Origin: Duganella sp. Root336D2
GTDB lineage: Bacteria; Pseudomonadota; Gammaproteobacteria; Burkholderiales; Burkholderiaceae_D
Assembly (NCBI RefSeq): GCF_001425005.1
Contig: NZ_LMDB01000010.1
Coordinates: forward strand, 1 to 55,892
Direction of reading: 5' to 3'
Length of the DNA stretch: 55,892 bases
Shown here: in pieces, positions 20,898 through 31,043 of the stretch
How the letters are laid out: the number at the start of each line of letters is the position of its first letter
Position numbering within the stretch: position 1 is the first letter of the stretch
Program-made: the position numbers and the translations under genes
The notes under the pieces: generated by a model
What the model saw: only the letters and a program-made list of their open reading frames with translations
Told to the model about the DNA's origin: nothing
Databases searched by the model: none

Positions 20898-23800
20898 TTA
20901 GCGCGAGGTGATCTCGACATTCCCCAGGTTGTCGTCCGGCTTGCGGTCGATCAATTTATTGTCCGGATCTATGCCTGCCTTGGCCGGGCGGCCGTTGACG
21001 ATCACTTTGAAGCTCGACTCATTGCGGTCGACCAGCTTGCGTTCACGCAGCAGGGCATTGCCATCCTTGTCGTCGATGCCGATCTCGATCAGGTCATGCA
21101 GCGGGATTTCCTTTTCCGAACCCAGTTCATCGGAGCGTAGCTTGGCGGCGTGCACGGTCAGCGTCACGTCGTACTTGCCGTCGGCGCGTTTCTCGGCGGT
21201 GGCGGCAACCAGGCGGTTATCGAACAGCACGATGGAATTGAACAGGTCATCCACCAGGTAGGCCTGCTCCGGCGGAACGATGCGGCGCAAACCGTCCACC
21301 AGCACCGACACGCTCGGATACGGATCGCCATGGTAGGAGTATTTGCGCAGCAGTTCCGCCAGCAATTCGTTGACCTTGGCCTCGCCCACGATGTCGGCCA
21401 GCAGGTACATCGCCAGGCTGCCCTTGTGGTAATGGATGTAGTCCTGGTCTTCGTTATCAGCCAGCGGCAGCTCCTTCTTGTTTTCCGTGGCGCGGCCGAA
21501 CAGGTATTTGTTCAGGTCATAGCGCAGGAAGCGGCGCATGCGCTGCGGACCGAAGCTCTTCTTCATCACCATCAGTGCGGAGTATTCGGCCAGGGTTTCG
21601 CTCAACACCGTGGCGCCGCGCGTGTTGCCGCCTATGAGCTGGTGCGCCCACCACTGGTGCGCTACTTCGTGTGCTGTGACGTAGGTCGGGTAGTCGATGT
21701 CTTTGGGGTTCTTGTCGTCCACCCGGGCGATAAAGCCGACCGCCTCCGAATACGGGATAGTGTTGGGGAACGATTGCGCGTAGCGCTCGTAGCGCGGGAA
21801 TTCCACGATGCGCACGATCTTGTGCTGGTAAGGGCTGAAATTGCGCGTGTAGTAGTCGAGCGAATCCTTGACGCCTTTGACCATCCGGTCCAGGTTGTAT
21901 TCGTGGCCCGGCTGGTAGTAGATCTCGATGCCAACGTCCTGCCACCAGTCGTGCTTGACCGCGTAACGCGCCGACTGGAAGGCATAGAAGTTCAGGATCG
22001 GCTGCTCCATCTTGTAGTGGAAGTAGCGGCGGCCGTTCTTGCGCCATTCCTTCACCAGGGAGCCCGGCGCCACGGCGGTCTGGTCGCCGGAAGTACCCAG
22101 TGTCGCCTCGAAGCCGACCCAATCGGCGTCCGCGCCGATGTAATTGGTGGCCAGGCCTTTCGGGTCGTCGCGCGGCAGCTTGCGTTCCTGCGCCGGCAAG
22201 CCGTGCTTCTTGCGATCGCGCGGGTCGGTCAGTTCGGCATGGCGCTGGTAGCCGATATGCGGCAGCACCGTGTTGTTGAAGAAGGTGCCGTTGTTCATCA
22301 CCGGCGTGGTCTTGCCGAGGTTGAAGATGCCCTTCGGTTCGTAGCTCAAGTCGAAATCCAGCGTGATCTTCTCGCCTGGCTGCAGCGGCTTTTCCAGGCG
22401 ATAGCTGTAGAAGCCCAGCTCCGTGTCGTTCAGCACGCGGAAAGCCTTGCGGCCGAACTGCAAGGGTTGCAGGTCGGCGTCGGTGTCCTGCTGCACGTAG
22501 ATAGTGTTGATAGGCAGCTGGGTCTTGTTCTCGAGCTGGTACCAGCCTTTGACTTTCAGCGTGCGCTGTTCGGGATACATGTCCAGGCCGAGGCGCACGT
22601 CGGTAATGCGCGGCTGCGCCGCTTCCAGCACCTGCTTGTATTTGCGTTCATAGTCGGCGCGCAGCGAGTCGCGCCCAAACTGGGTCTTGAAGTTGCTGAC
22701 GCACAGGTTGTAGGTCAGCACACCGCCAGCACCAAGGAACAGCGCCAGACCAAAGCCGAAGGCACCCAGCACCGGCAGCGTCAAGCCGTGGCGCGCCAGG
22801 CTGGCGCGCTGGCGCCATTCTTCGTTGGTACCGCGCGGCCAGAACACCACGGTCAGCACCATCAGCATGACGGCGGCGCCGGCCCAGTACAGCTCGAACC
22901 AGCGTTCGCGTGCCATGAAGTGGCCGAAGCCGTTCATGTCGGAGTAGGGCAGGGCCGGGGTTACGCCGTACATCAGCAGTGGATGGTCCAGGCCCAGGGT
23001 GGCGAAGGCAATGGTCGCCACGTAGTAGACGATCATGACGAAGTAAGCCACGTATTTGTGGTTCACCAGTACCTGGGTGGTAATCGCCAGCACGGCGATC
23101 AGGGCGCAGGCAGGGAGCTGCACGGTGAACAGCCATTCGAAGTACAGGCCGGGCTGCAGGTTGAAATAGCCCCGGAACAGCTGGATCGACATGCCGACCA
23201 GCATGACGATGAACAGCAGCAGCGCCTGCACACCGATCAGGCCAAACAGCTTGGACAGGATAGGCAGCCAGCTTGGCACCGGCATCGCGTCAAGCATCTG
23301 CGACATGCGGTGTTCGCGTTCGCGCCACACCATCTCGCCGGCGTAGAAGGTGGTCACCACCAGCATGAACAGCGAGAAGGTGTTGGTCACCATCTCCAGC
23401 ACCAGGTAGGTGACCGGGTAGGTGCCGGTGCCGTACATCGAACCCATGTCCAGCGAACCGGCGTACATGGTCAGCACGCCGGCCAGCACGATGACGAAGA
23501 AGTAAATGTTCTTGGTTGTTTCGCGCAGGTTCAGGTAGCTGAAGCGCAGCAGCAGCAAGCCAAGGCTGCGCGCCTTGAAATCCGGCTTCTCGCTGGTCGA
23601 GGCGGCGGCCTGGGTCAGGTTGGCCGGCAGGTCGCTGTCGGTTCGCGCTGCGGCGCCGCTGTCCACGGTGCTGACGAAGTGGAAGCGCCAGTAGCCAAGC
23701 AGCAGTGCCACCAGGGCGAATGAAGACCAGATTGCGCGGTTCAGCAGGAACACGCCTTCCGGCAGGACCAGGCGCACATTGCGTTCGGCGATCGGCCAGT

Positions 23801-24473
23801 ACTCGGTAAGGCGGATCACGGCGGTGGTGCCGAACGGGTCGATCAGCGCGGCCAGCGTCTTGTAGTCCAGGTCGCGCGCCAGGCCCGGCGCCACGATGTA
23901 GCCGACCAGCATGACCACGCTGGACACGTAGACCGGCAGCATGCGGCGTGTCAGTGCCGCCAGCACGAAGAAGATGGCGCCGAAGATGAACAGGTTGGGC
24001 AGCAGCGACAGCGCGTAGGGCAGCAGGTAATGCAGCAGGTTGAACGGGCCGAGGCGCTCGGGATCGATGCCCGGCACCTGCGTACCGAGCCAGACGCCCA
24101 GCGGAATCGAGGCAAACACCACGCACAGCACCAACCAGGCACCAAGGAAGCGGCCCAGCATGTACTGGAATTTGCGGATCGGGGCGGAGAAGAAGAAGTG
24201 GTGCGTCTCGTACTCGAAGTCCTGCTGCACCGAGCGCCCCATCATGGCGGCGACGATGATCACGCCCATGCAGCCCAGGAAGGAGGAGGTCAGCATGATC
24301 GAGCGCGGCGCGTTGATGAACACGCGGCCGCCAAAGCTGACGATGGCTTCCTTGAACACGCCGCCGGCAGCGGCCATCCACAGGACGGCCAGCAGCAGGA
24401 ACATGCCGAAGTAGACCCAGGTCGAGAACAGCTTCAGGCGCTGCTTCGCTTCAAAGAGGGCGATGGCGAACAT
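20898..24473 (-). CDS. ABC-2 type permease fused to M1 family aminopeptidase
   Basis: 1191 aa. The N-terminal half (about 1-590) is an ABC-2 type permease with two sets of membrane helices. The C-terminal half (about 620-1180) is an M1 zinc metallopeptidase with HEVAH at 935-939, the third ligand Glu959 in [14 protein letters not shown], giving the HExxH-x19-E spacing seen in this fusion family rather than x18. It pairs with the ATPase gene 11 bases upstream. Known family members couple export or membrane remodelling to peptide cleavage, but the substrate is unknown. The peptidase domain is probably extracytoplasmic. Confidence 0.9.
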   Translation of the reverse strand: MFAIALFEAKQRLKLFSTWVYFGMFLLLAVLWMAAAGGVFKEAIVSFGGRVFINAPRSIMLTSSFLGCMGVIIVAAMMGRSVQQDFEYETHHFFFSAPIRKFQYMLGRFLGAWLVLCVVFASIPLGVWLGTQVPGIDPERLGPFNLLHYLLPYALSLLPNLFIFGAIFFVLAALTRRMLPVYVSSVVMLVGYIVAPGLARDLDYKTLAALIDPFGTTAVIRLTEYWPIAERNVRLVLPEGVFLLNRAIWSSFALVALLLGYWRFHFVSTVDSGAAARTDSDLPANLTQAAASTSEKPDFKARSLGLLLLRFSYLNLRETTKNIYFFVIVLAGVLTMYAGSLDMGSMYGTGTYPVTYLVLEMVTNTFSLFMLVVTTFYAGEMVWREREHRMSQMLDAMPVPSWLPILSKLFGLIGVQALLLFIVMLVGMSIQLFRGYFNLQPGLYFEWLFTVQLPACALIAVLAITTQVLVNHKYVAYFVMIVYYVATIAFATLGLDHPLLMYGVTPALPYSDMNGFGHFMARERWFELYWAGAAVMLMVLTVVFWPRGTNEEWRQRASLARHGLTLPVLGAFGFGLALFLGAGGVLTYNLCVSNFKTQFGRDSLRADYERKYKQVLEAAQPRITDVRLGLDMYPEQRTLKVKGWYQLENKTQLPINTIYVQQDTDADLQPLQFGRKAFRVLNDTELGFYSYRLEKPLQPGEKITLDFDLSYEPKGIFNLGKTTPVMNNGTFFNNTVLPHIGYQRHAELTDPRDRKKHGLPAQERKLPRDDPKGLATNYIGADADWVGFEATLGTSGDQTAVAPGSLVKEWRKNGRRYFHYKMEQPILNFYAFQSARYAVKHDWWQDVGIEIYYQPGHEYNLDRMVKGVKDSLDYYTRNFSPYQHKIVRIVEFPRYERYAQSFPNTIPYSEAVGFIARVDDKNPKDIDYPTYVTAHEVAHQWWAHQLIGGNTRGATVLSETLAEYSALMVMKKSFGPQRMRRFLRYDLNKYLFGRATENKKELPLADNEDQDYIHYHKGSLAMYLLADIVGEAKVNELLAELLRKYSYHGDPYPSVSVLVDGLRRIVPPEQAYLVDDLFNSIVLFDNRLVAATAEKRADGKYDVTLTVHAAKLRSDELGSEKEIPLHDLIEIGIDDKDGNALLRERKLVDRNESSFKVIVNGRPAKAGIDPDNKLIDRKPDDNLGNVEITSR

Positions 24474-24484
24474 GGCGGCCCCGG

Positions 24485-25378
24485 TCAGTCGCAGGCTTTG
24501 CTGACGTCGTGGCGGCCGAGGATGGTCGCGAAGTACAGGTCTTCCAGGTCGCCCAGAGCTTCCTCGAAGCCGTCGCCCGGATCGTCGTCGTTGTAGACGT
24601 GGATCAGGGTGCGGCCGGACATCAGGCGGGTTGAGATCACGGAATGGCGCTGCTGGAAATAGGCCAGCTCCTTCTTGTCGATAAAGCGCGCCCAGATCTT
24701 GCAGCTGACATCATCGATCAGCTGCTGGGTGGCGCCGGCCACCATCAGCTTGCCCTTGTTGATAATTGCCATGTTTGCGCACAGGTCGGCCACGTCGGAC
24801 ACGATGTGGGTCGACAGGATCACGGTGCGCTCTTCGCCGATATCGGACAGCAGGTTGTGGAAGCGCACGCGTTCCTGCGGGTCCAGGCCGGCGGTCGGCT
24901 CGTCGACGATGATCAGTTTCGGGTCGCCCAACAGGGCTTGCGCGATGCCGAAGCGCTGGCGCATGCCGCCCGAGAAGCCGCCCAGGCGCTGGTTGCGCAC
25001 TTCGAACAGGTTGGTTTGCTGCAGCAGGCCATCGACCACTTCGCGGCGGCGGGTACGGTTCGACAGGCCTTTCAGGATCGCGAAGTGATCCAGCATTTCA
25101 TAGGCGGTGACCTTGGGGTAGACGCCAAAGTCCTGCGGCAGGTAGCCGAGCAGGCGGCGGATTTCGTCCTTTTCATCCAGCACATCGAGGTCGCCAAAAA
25201 ACACCGAGCCGGAATCGCATTCCTGCAGGGTGGCCAGGGTACGCATCAGGGTCGATTTGCCGGCGCCGTTCGGGCCCAGCAAGCCGAACATGCCGGAGGG
25301 GATGGTCAGCGTCACATTGTCGAGCGCGACGACCCCATTGGCATAGGTCTTTGATAAATTCTTGATGCGCAATTGCAT
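24485..25378 (-). CDS. ABC transporter ATP-binding protein
   Basis: 297 aa. Walker A GPNGAGKS, signature [10 protein letters not shown], Walker [13 protein letters not shown], and the H-loop STHIV are all present; the C-terminal extension (about 220-297) is typical of ABC-2/export ATPases. It is the upstream partner of the permease-peptidase fusion and, by spacing, forms a two-gene operon with it. The 225-bp divergent gap upstream (25379-25603) should carry its promoter. Confidence 0.94.
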   Translation of the reverse strand: MQLRIKNLSKTYANGVVALDNVTLTIPSGMFGLLGPNGAGKSTLMRTLATLQECDSGSVFFGDLDVLDEKDEIRRLLGYLPQDFGVYPKVTAYEMLDHFAILKGLSNRTRRREVVDGLLQQTNLFEVRNQRLGGFSGGMRQRFGIAQALLGDPKLIIVDEPTAGLDPQERVRFHNLLSDIGEERTVILSTHIVSDVADLCANMAIINKGKLMVAGATQQLIDDVSCKIWARFIDKKELAYFQQRHSVISTRLMSGRTLIHVYNDDDPGDGFEEALGDLEDLYFATILGRHDVSKACD

Positions 25379-25603
25379 GGTGGCTCCGCTAACCCCTTTT
25401 CACATGATGGCATTGTATTGAATGCGCGACATATCGGTTGCCCGTATGCGATAGCCCGCACATTCAGCGCCCCAGGATGCACTTTCCGGGGAACGGAAAG
25501 TGCGCTTCCGGCGTTGGTTTAGCACTAAAGTTTCAAGGGTAACAAGGTTGATACCCCCGCGCAAGGAACAAATCTGGACAAAAGTGCTATATAGTTCCTT
25601 GAC

Positions 25604-26050
25604 ATGCAAGTACACCATTCAAAACTTGACGCAGCCATACAGGAAAAGATCCTGGCCGTGACCCGTTGCGGGCTGACGGCCAGCGAGTCCACGGGATTTT
25701 TCCGCACCGCGATCGGCTTGTATTACCTGGCCAGCCTGATGACCAAGGAGCAGCTGGATTTCAAGGCGCTGGACAAGGCCTTCAACCGCTTCGTCTACCG
25801 CTCGCTTGGCGGAGGGCATAGCATGACCAGCATCCTGCAGTTCATGAGCGGCGCGAAGGTGGTGGAAGTGCTGGAGTCGCCGCGCTTCATGCGCGCAATG
25901 GCCGATTACCTGCCGGAGGTGCCGGTCGATTCGATCCCGTTCCTGCTTGGCCTGAACCTGGGCGTGGCAAAAGACATCTCGAAGATCGACGCACGCGGCC
26001 CGGTGGCAGACTGGCTGGAAAAACAACGTATTCTTCGCGAGGGCTCGTAA
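25604..26050 (+). CDS. Hypothetical protein
   Basis: 148 aa, predicted soluble and mostly helical. No family recognised. Visible features: KILAVTRCGLTASESTGFFRTAIGLYYLA, then SLGGGHSMTSILQFMSG and a VPVDSIPFLLGLNLG stretch. Its stop overlaps the start of the next gene (TAATG), so the two are translationally coupled; the partner is a SLOG-type nucleotide-binding protein, but no joint function is evident. Confidence 0.7.
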   Translation: MQVHHSKLDAAIQEKILAVTRCGLTASESTGFFRTAIGLYYLASLMTKEQLDFKALDKAFNRFVYRSLGGGHSMTSILQFMSGAKVVEVLESPRFMRAMADYLPEVPVDSIPFLLGLNLGVAKDISKIDARGPVADWLEKQRILREGS

Positions 26051-26436
26051 TGGGCGGGCCGGTAAACCCCATGCGCATTTTGATCACGGGGGCGACGACG
26101 TGGCATGACGACGAAGCGATCAGGCGCGAACTGAGTAAGCTGGGCCGGGCCGGCACGGTGGTCACCGGCGATACGCCAGGTATCGACGCACTGGCCATTT
26201 CGGTAGCCCGCGAGTTGGGCTTTGAGGTCGTTCCGATGAAAAAGAACAGGGCCGATTACAGGGCCTTTCCAGGCGAGGGCTGGAAAGGCCTGAATGTCCG
26301 GATGCTGGAGACGGGAGTCGACCTTGTCCTGGCTTTTCACGCGGACTTCGATACGCCAGGCTGCGCGCGCGGCACCCGCCACGCGGTCGAGCTGGCGCAG
26401 AGCGCCGGAATCGAAGTGCGCGTGTGCCGCAGTTGA
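26050..26436 (+). CDS. SLOG-family (DUF2493/YspA-like) protein
   Basis: 128 aa. A Rossmann-like single domain: MRILITGATTW at the first strand, VVTGDTPGIDALAISVARELGFEV with the Gly-rich loop typical of DUF2493/YspA and DprA-like SLOG proteins, and a later LVLAFHADFDTPG. SLOG proteins bind nucleotides or nucleic acids; the role here is unknown. The ATG at 26050 overlaps the previous stop; an internal ATG at 26071 (MRILITG) is a plausible alternative. Confidence 0.8.
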   Translation: MGGPVNPMRILITGATTWHDDEAIRRELSKLGRAGTVVTGDTPGIDALAISVARELGFEVVPMKKNRADYRAFPGEGWKGLNVRMLETGVDLVLAFHADFDTPGCARGTRHAVELAQSAGIEVRVCRS

Positions 26437-26481
26437 GGACGTCCTATAATGTGGCTTTCCGAATAAGCTGGATAGATCGCC

Positions 26482-27120
26482 ATGAACCGCTACCATAACC
26501 CACTCGACCGTTTTATCACTGGCGCCGACAAGGCTTTGCGGGTGCTGGCTGGCGTGCACTCGGCGTCGCGCCCGAATCCGGCAGTGCATGCGGCAGATGC
26601 GGAGATGACGGAGCAGGAGCACCGCCACAGCGCGGGCCTGATGCGGGTGAATCATGTGGGCGAGGTGATGGCGCAGGCGCTGTACAACTCTCAGTCGCGT
26701 TTCGCCAGGAGCGACGAGGCGCGTGCGGCGTTCGACAAGGCCAGCCGCGAGGAAGAAGACCACCTGGCGTGGTGTGCGCAGCGCTTGTCGGAACTGGGCT
26801 CGCAACCGAGCTTCCTGAATCCTTTGTTCTATGCCGGTGCTTACGCGCTGGGCACGGCCGCCGCGCTGGCGGGCGACAAGCAAAGCCTGGGTTTCGTGGT
26901 GGAGACCGAACGCCAGGTTGAAGCGCACCTGGCGAGCCACCTGGACCGCTTGCCGCCGCAGGACGCCAAGTCCCGCGCCATTGTCGAGCAAATGCGCGTC
27001 GATGAAATCGCACACGGCAAGGCCGCTGAAGACATGGGTGCGGAAAAGACTCCGCTGCCGATTCGGCTGGCGATGAAGGCCATGTCGAAGGTCATGACTT
27101 CGACCACCTACTACGTCTAA
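26482..27120 (+). CDS. coq7: 2-polyprenyl-3-methyl-6-methoxy-1,4-benzoquinone monooxygenase
   Basis: Di-iron hydroxylase of ubiquinone biosynthesis, acting on 5-demethoxyubiquinone at the membrane. 212 aa. The ferritin-like four-helix carboxylate ligands are visible: [37 protein letters not shown] and [14 protein letters not shown]. Standalone gene; its last 4 bases overlap the convergent small gene. Confidence 0.95.
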   Translation: MNRYHNPLDRFITGADKALRVLAGVHSASRPNPAVHAADAEMTEQEHRHSAGLMRVNHVGEVMAQALYNSQSRFARSDEARAAFDKASREEEDHLAWCAQRLSELGSQPSFLNPLFYAGAYALGTAAALAGDKQSLGFVVETERQVEAHLASHLDRLPPQDAKSRAIVEQMRVDEIAHGKAAEDMGAEKTPLPIRLAMKAMSKVMTSTTYYV

Positions 27121-27344
27121 AAGACCCCGGCAGCCTTCAGAATCCACCCGATGATTGCCGCCAGGTTCGTGAGCGTCAGGCCCGCAACCCAATAGATCAG
27201 TTTTTCGAAGTCTCTACGTAGCTGTAGTTGTTCTGCGTGCATTTCATTGAATCGCTCGTCGACTTTGCCTCGCAGAAGAGTGAGCTCTTCCTTTAAAGTA
27301 TCCACAGTCACCTCTAGCTTGACGACCCTCGGTTCGTAGTTCAT
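27117..27344 (-). CDS. Small coiled-coil membrane-anchored protein
   Basis: 75 aa. Residues about 8-48 are a coiled coil ([38 protein letters not shown]), followed by one membrane helix ([20 protein letters not shown]) at the C-terminus. A GGGAGG ribosome site precedes the ATG at 27344, which decides the start; a much longer frame upstream is GC-shadow of the neighbouring gene. Similar small proteins with a coiled coil and one C-terminal helix are common in proteobacteria and phage; function unknown. Confidence 0.75.
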   Translation of the reverse strand: MNYEPRVVKLEVTVDTLKEELTLLRGKVDERFNEMHAEQLQLRRDFEKLIYWVAGLTLTNLAAIIGWILKAAGVF

Positions 27345-27436
27345 CACTCCCTCCCGCTCGACAGTGATTAGACTCTGCCGCAGTTTGCGGCGGGAGGCCT
27401 TGAGCTTGGACAGGACGCAGTGCGGAAAGTTCCGCC

Positions 27437-28177
27437 TCAGGTATTGGATGCCAATTCGCTGTTGAGTGAGGCCTGGTAGTCGGCCAATGCCAGCGCGCGC
27501 GGCGTGCCTTCGTTTTCCCATGCGATGGCGTTGTCGACGCGCTTGATTACCGTGGGCAGGGTGGCGGCCCAGTCGTCCTTGCGCAGCAGGCGGCGGCTGG
27601 CGGTGATCAGTTCTTCCGATGGGGCGGCGCGCCAGCTGATGTGGCGCACCAGGTTGAGGGCGAACGGTGGGCAGGTCAGGGATTCGAACGCGAGCGCGCC
27701 GACCTGGCGGCCGGTCAGCTTCAGCGCGGCGCGTTTGAACCATATGTAGGCCAGCGCGAACAGCGCGGCCGCGTAGAACAGCAGGATGCCGGCGGCAACA
27801 GCGAGATTGCCGTAACGCGAAAACAGGCCGGCAGGAATCAGGCCGAACAGGGCCAGCGCCATCAGCCAGATAAACGGTGCCAGTACCTTGTAGGGGCAAA
27901 ACGGCGGCGGCGTCCAGCGCTGCGTGGCCGCAGCGGCGGCAAGCACCTGCTGCTTCCAGCGCAAGGGAAACACAGGGCGGTGCGGCAGCAGGGGATTGGG
28001 CACGAACGGTTCCTTGCCGCGCAAGGTGTAATGCTCGGCGCCGAAATGCAGCGACCAGCGGCCACCCAGGGTAGCCGCCAGCACGCCTTCATTCGAATGC
28101 AGCAGCCGCGCCGAGTCGTACAGGTAGAGGCCAACCATGGCCGCTACCAGCAGGATTTCGGCGTGGAAGGAGATCAA
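27437..28177 (-). CDS. Hypothetical membrane protein
   Basis: 246 aa with an N-terminal membrane helix (FHAEILLVAAMVGLYLYDS) and a central pair (LAPFIWLMALALFGLIPAGLF and LAVAAGILLFYAAALFALAYI). The last 70 residues are soluble. No family recognised. No ATG is suitable; the TTG at 28177 overlaps the stop of the DUF2167 gene (TTGA), a coupling arrangement that decides the start. Likely works with the DUF2167 membrane protein. Confidence 0.7.
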   Translation of the reverse strand: MISFHAEILLVAAMVGLYLYDSARLLHSNEGVLAATLGGRWSLHFGAEHYTLRGKEPFVPNPLLPHRPVFPLRWKQQVLAAAAATQRWTPPPFCPYKVLAPFIWLMALALFGLIPAGLFSRYGNLAVAAGILLFYAAALFALAYIWFKRAALKLTGRQVGALAFESLTCPPFALNLVRHISWRAAPSEELITASRRLLRKDDWAATLPTVIKRVDNAIAWENEGTPRALALADYQASLNSELASNT

Positions 28178-29022
28178 TTGCTGCTTTCTTTCTTCTTGAA
28201 CATCGACTTCAGGCCGGCGATGGCTGCAACGCCGCCGACTGCAACCAGCTTCCACATCTTGGCCAGGAAGAGGGCTGCGGCAGCCCAGAAGCCTTTCTTG
28301 GTCGCGATGACAGCGGCACCGCCGGTCACCAGGGCGGCCAGGCCGAATTCGGCTACGTGGTCGCCCGGCTTGAATTCAGAGTACTTCTCGCCGTCGTTGT
28401 AATTGAAGCCGGTCAGCACTTTGCGGAAGTTTGCCACGTCGGCGTCCAGCGTTTCCGGCGACGACACCAGGGTCGCGCTCATCACGCCGCTGCGACCCAG
28501 CAGGCGAATGGTGTAGTTCAGCGAGATGCCGTTATCGGAGCGCAGCTTCAGGCCCCATTCCAGCTGCTTGGTCTTTTCGTCGTAGTGCGGCGCAACGTAC
28601 CAGCCTTCGGTGTGCAGGGCACCCAGGCCGAGGCGCTTGCGCTCTTCGTTGGCCGGTTCGTCGCTTTCCTTCAGGGTTTTCAGCAGCGCGTCGGCATCGA
28701 TCTTGTCGCCTTCCTTCACGTAGCCGCTTTGGTCGAAGGTGAAAGTGGCCCACCAGCCGCCTTCGGTGTCGAGGATGGTGTAGTTGCCGTCTTCCGGCAG
28801 GTTGCCGGTCAATTCCAGGAAGCGACGCGAATTCTTGTCGTCCAGGAACTGGACCTTGTCGCTCGGCGTCTTCAGCGTGGCCTTGGCGGCGATGGACTCG
28901 GCGCGCGGGCCGGTATGCCAATCCAGCTTGTCGAATTCTGCCTTGCGCTGTTCGGCAGTCATGTCGGCCATGGCAAATACCGGCACCAGTGCAAGCGCAA
29001 TCACCCAGTTACGAATCTTCAT
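28174..29022 (-). CDS. DUF2167 domain-containing membrane protein
   Basis: 282 aa. Signal peptide (1-19, ending AMADM), a beta-rich extracytoplasmic domain with the DUF2167 pattern (NEERKRLGLGALHTEGWYVAPHYDEKTKQLEWGL; LNYTIRLLGRSGVMSATLV; FNYNDGEKYSEFKPGDHVAEFGL), and hydrophobic segments near the C-terminus ending in a KKKESSN tail. Function unknown; family members are often envelope proteins linked to stress. First gene of a two-gene leftward operon with the 246-aa membrane protein. Confidence 0.9.
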   Translation of the reverse strand: MKIRNWVIALALVPVFAMADMTAEQRKAEFDKLDWHTGPRAESIAAKATLKTPSDKVQFLDDKNSRRFLELTGNLPEDGNYTILDTEGGWWATFTFDQSGYVKEGDKIDADALLKTLKESDEPANEERKRLGLGALHTEGWYVAPHYDEKTKQLEWGLKLRSDNGISLNYTIRLLGRSGVMSATLVSSPETLDADVANFRKVLTGFNYNDGEKYSEFKPGDHVAEFGLAALVTGGAAVIATKKGFWAAAALFLAKMWKLVAVGGVAAIAGLKSMFKKKESSN

Positions 29023-29099
29023 TGTTATTTCCCCGTTGAGTTTTTTTGGATAAACCCAAGAGGATAGCAGGGCGGGCCCCTTTCAAAATGCGCACTTTC

Positions 29100-29507
29100 T
29101 CACACCCGCAAGCTGCGTTCAATGGCGCCGGAAGCGGCGGCCTTCAACAGTCGCTGGAATTTCGGGCATTCGGCGTGGCTGGGCGCAGGGCAGGCGGCTG
29201 CGTGGCGCAGGCCTTCGCTCATGGCCTTGAGGCGCTTGGCCAGCGCCTCGATTTGTTCCGCCTTGGCCAGCAGGAAGGCGCGGTCGATGGAGGTGCCGCC
29301 GTCGGGCGTGAACATGGAACCGATTTCGTCCAGCGACAGCCCGGCGGACTGGCCGAGCGAAATGATGGCCAGCGTATCGAGCACGCCGGGTGCATAGGCG
29401 CGCCGCAGGCCATTGCGGCCGGAGGGCTTGATCAGGCCCTTTTTCTCGTAATAGCGCAGCGTGGAGGCGGCCATGCCCGAGCGCTGCGCGACTTCGGCAA
29501 TATCCAT
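29100..29507 (-). CDS. MerR family transcriptional regulator
   Basis: 135 aa. N-terminal MerR helix-turn-helix and wing (IAEVAQRSGMAASTLRYYEKKGLIKPSGRNGLRRAY), followed by a long dimerisation helix with only one Cys pair region (RHAAACPAPSHAEC), so a redox or metal signal cannot be decided. I chose ATG at 29507; a TTG one codon upstream is also open. It faces the DUF2938-flavodoxin operon across a 66-bp gap that carries a MerR-type promoter, so this operon is its likely target. Confidence 0.9.
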   Translation of the reverse strand: MDIAEVAQRSGMAASTLRYYEKKGLIKPSGRNGLRRAYAPGVLDTLAIISLGQSAGLSLDEIGSMFTPDGGTSIDRAFLLAKAEQIEALAKRLKAMSEGLRHAAACPAPSHAECPKFQRLLKAAASGAIERSLRV

Positions 29508-29517
29508 CAAAAATCCC

Positions 29518-29548
29518 TTGACTTGAAGTCGACTTCAACTTCTACAGT
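29518..29548 (+). promoter_or_regulatory. MerR-type promoter with 19-bp spacer and palindromic operator
   Basis: TTGACT (29518-29523) and TACAGT (29543-29548) are separated by 19 bases, the over-long spacing typical of MerR-activated promoters. The spacer holds the perfect 16-bp palindrome TTGAAGTCGACTTCAA (29523-29538), the expected operator. It lies upstream of the DUF2938 gene and beside the divergent MerR gene. Confidence 0.85.
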
Positions 29549-29573
29549 GTGCACATCAACCAGGGAGATTGCA

Positions 29574-30047
29574 ATGGAAATCATCATCATCGGCGTTGGC
29601 GCCACCATCGTGTTCGACTTATGGCTGCTGCTGCTCAAGCGCATGGGCGTCAAGACCATGAATATGGCCTTTATCGGCCGCTGGGCCGGGCACCTGGCAC
29701 AAGGCCGTTTTGCGCATGACGCGATTGCAGCCTCGCCGGCAGTCAGCGGCGAGCAGGCCCTGGGCTGGCTGGTGCACTACGCAACTGGCGTGGCGTTTGC
29801 CGGGGCGCTGGTGGCGGTGGCCGGCCAGGACTGGCTGCATGCGCCGAGCATCGGGCCGGCGCTGGCGGTCGGCATCGCAACCGTCGGCGCACCGTTGTTC
29901 GTGATGCAGCCGTCAATGGGCCTTGGCGTGGCCTCCAGCAAAACGCCGGCGCCGATGAAGAACTGCCTGCGCAGCCTGGCCAACCACACGGTATTCGGCC
30001 TTGGCCTTTACCTTTCCGCCCTACTCATTAAAGGAATTCCGCAATGA
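29574..30047 (+). CDS. DUF2938 family membrane protein
   Basis: 157 aa integral membrane protein with about four helices (MEIIIIGVGATIVFDLWLLLL; VHYATGVAFAGALVAVA; SIGPALAVGIATVGAPLFVMQPSMG; HTVFGLGLYLSALLI). The conserved PSMGLGVASSKTP and NHTVFGLGLY segments fit DUF2938. Its function is not known. I chose the ATG at 29574, 26 bases after the -10 element; a longer frame upstream runs through the divergent regulator. Its stop overlaps the start of the flavodoxin-like gene. Confidence 0.88.
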   Translation: MEIIIIGVGATIVFDLWLLLLKRMGVKTMNMAFIGRWAGHLAQGRFAHDAIAASPAVSGEQALGWLVHYATGVAFAGALVAVAGQDWLHAPSIGPALAVGIATVGAPLFVMQPSMGLGVASSKTPAPMKNCLRSLANHTVFGLGLYLSALLIKGIPQ

Positions 30048-30604
30048 AGAAACTCGCAGTCATTTACCACAGCGCCAGCGGCCACACGGAACACATCGCC
30101 TCGCAGGTCGCACAAGGCGCGGCCAGTGTGGCGGGAGTGGAAGTGCATGTGCTGAAAGCTTCGGAGCTGGCAGGGGCGCCGGATGCGCTCCTGCAGTACG
30201 AAGGCATGCTGCTGGGCTCACCCACCTACCTGGGTGGCGTGTCGGGCGTGTTCAAGACCTTCATGGACGCTACCGGCAAGCTGTGGCGCACGCAGCAGCT
30301 GAAGGGCAAGCTGGCGGGAGGTTTCACGGTGTCGTCGCTGCCGGCCGGCGACAAGCAATCGACGCTGGTGTCGATGTTCACCTTCTGCATGCAGCATGGG
30401 ATGATCTGGTCCGGCAATCCGATCCTGCCGGAACAGCACGCAGGCGTGCCTTACGATGAAGCGGCCAATCGCCTCGGCTCCTGGTCCGGCATGATGGCGC
30501 AGGCCGGGCATGGAACGGCGGCGCACGAATTCGCCGCCGGCGACATCAAGACCGCCCGCATGTTCGGGCAGGGCTTTGCCGAAACCTTGATCAGGCTTCG
30601 ATAA
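30044..30604 (+). CDS. Flavodoxin-like NAD(P)H-dependent oxidoreductase (WrbA-type)
   Basis: 186 aa FMN protein of the flavodoxin/WrbA group. The phosphate-binding loop is YHSASGHTEHIA at the first strand, followed by LLGSPTYLGGVSGVFKTFMD and a later aromatic-rich flavin loop. Such enzymes reduce quinones or nitro compounds. Cotranscribed with the DUF2938 gene (ATGA overlap) under the MerR-type promoter, so it is probably induced by the same signal. Its 3' end overlaps that of the convergent OsmC gene by 14 bases. Confidence 0.87.
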   Translation: MKKLAVIYHSASGHTEHIASQVAQGAASVAGVEVHVLKASELAGAPDALLQYEGMLLGSPTYLGGVSGVFKTFMDATGKLWRTQQLKGKLAGGFTVSSLPAGDKQSTLVSMFTFCMQHGMIWSGNPILPEQHAGVPYDEAANRLGSWSGMMAQAGHGTAAHEFAAGDIKTARMFGQGFAETLIRLR

Positions 30605-31013
30605 TCTCGAAGGTGTGGGTGATCTGCGCCGTCTTGGCCAGCATGATGCTGGCGGAGCAGTACTTGTCGTGCGACAGGGTGATGGCGCGGTCAACCACTT
30701 CCGGTTTCAGGTCCTTGCCGGTGACGACGAAGTGGAAGTTAATTTTGGTGAAGACCTTCGGCTCGGTCTCCGCGCGCTCGGCCTGCAGCACCACTTCGCA
30801 AGCGCGCACGTCGGCGCGGCCTTTTTTCAGGATCAGCACCACGTCATAAGCGGTGCAGCCGCCGGTACCCAGCAAGACCATCTCCATCGGGCGCGGTGCC
30901 AGGTTATGGCCGCCGCCTTCCGGCGCGCCGTCCATGGCAACCATGTGGCCAGAACCGGTCTGGGCGCGGAAACTCATACCCGACGGGCCGTTCCAGCTAA
31001 CTTTAACTTCCAT
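30591..31013 (-). CDS. OsmC family protein
   Basis: 140 aa, full length for the family. Conserved cysteines are visible in LLGTGGCTAYDVV and DKYCSASIML, the pair that reduces organic hydroperoxides in OsmC/Ohr proteins; the YhfA-like subgroup here starts VKVSWNGPSGMSF. Cytoplasmic thiol peroxidase role is inferred from family. Stands alone upstream of the ABC permease unit. Confidence 0.88.
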   Translation of the reverse strand: MEVKVSWNGPSGMSFRAQTGSGHMVAMDGAPEGGGHNLAPRPMEMVLLGTGGCTAYDVVLILKKGRADVRACEVVLQAERAETEPKVFTKINFHFVVTGKDLKPEVVDRAITLSHDKYCSASIMLAKTAQITHTFEIIEA

Positions 31014-31043
31014 CTGAACTCTCCGTTAAATGCGTCCGGGGCA

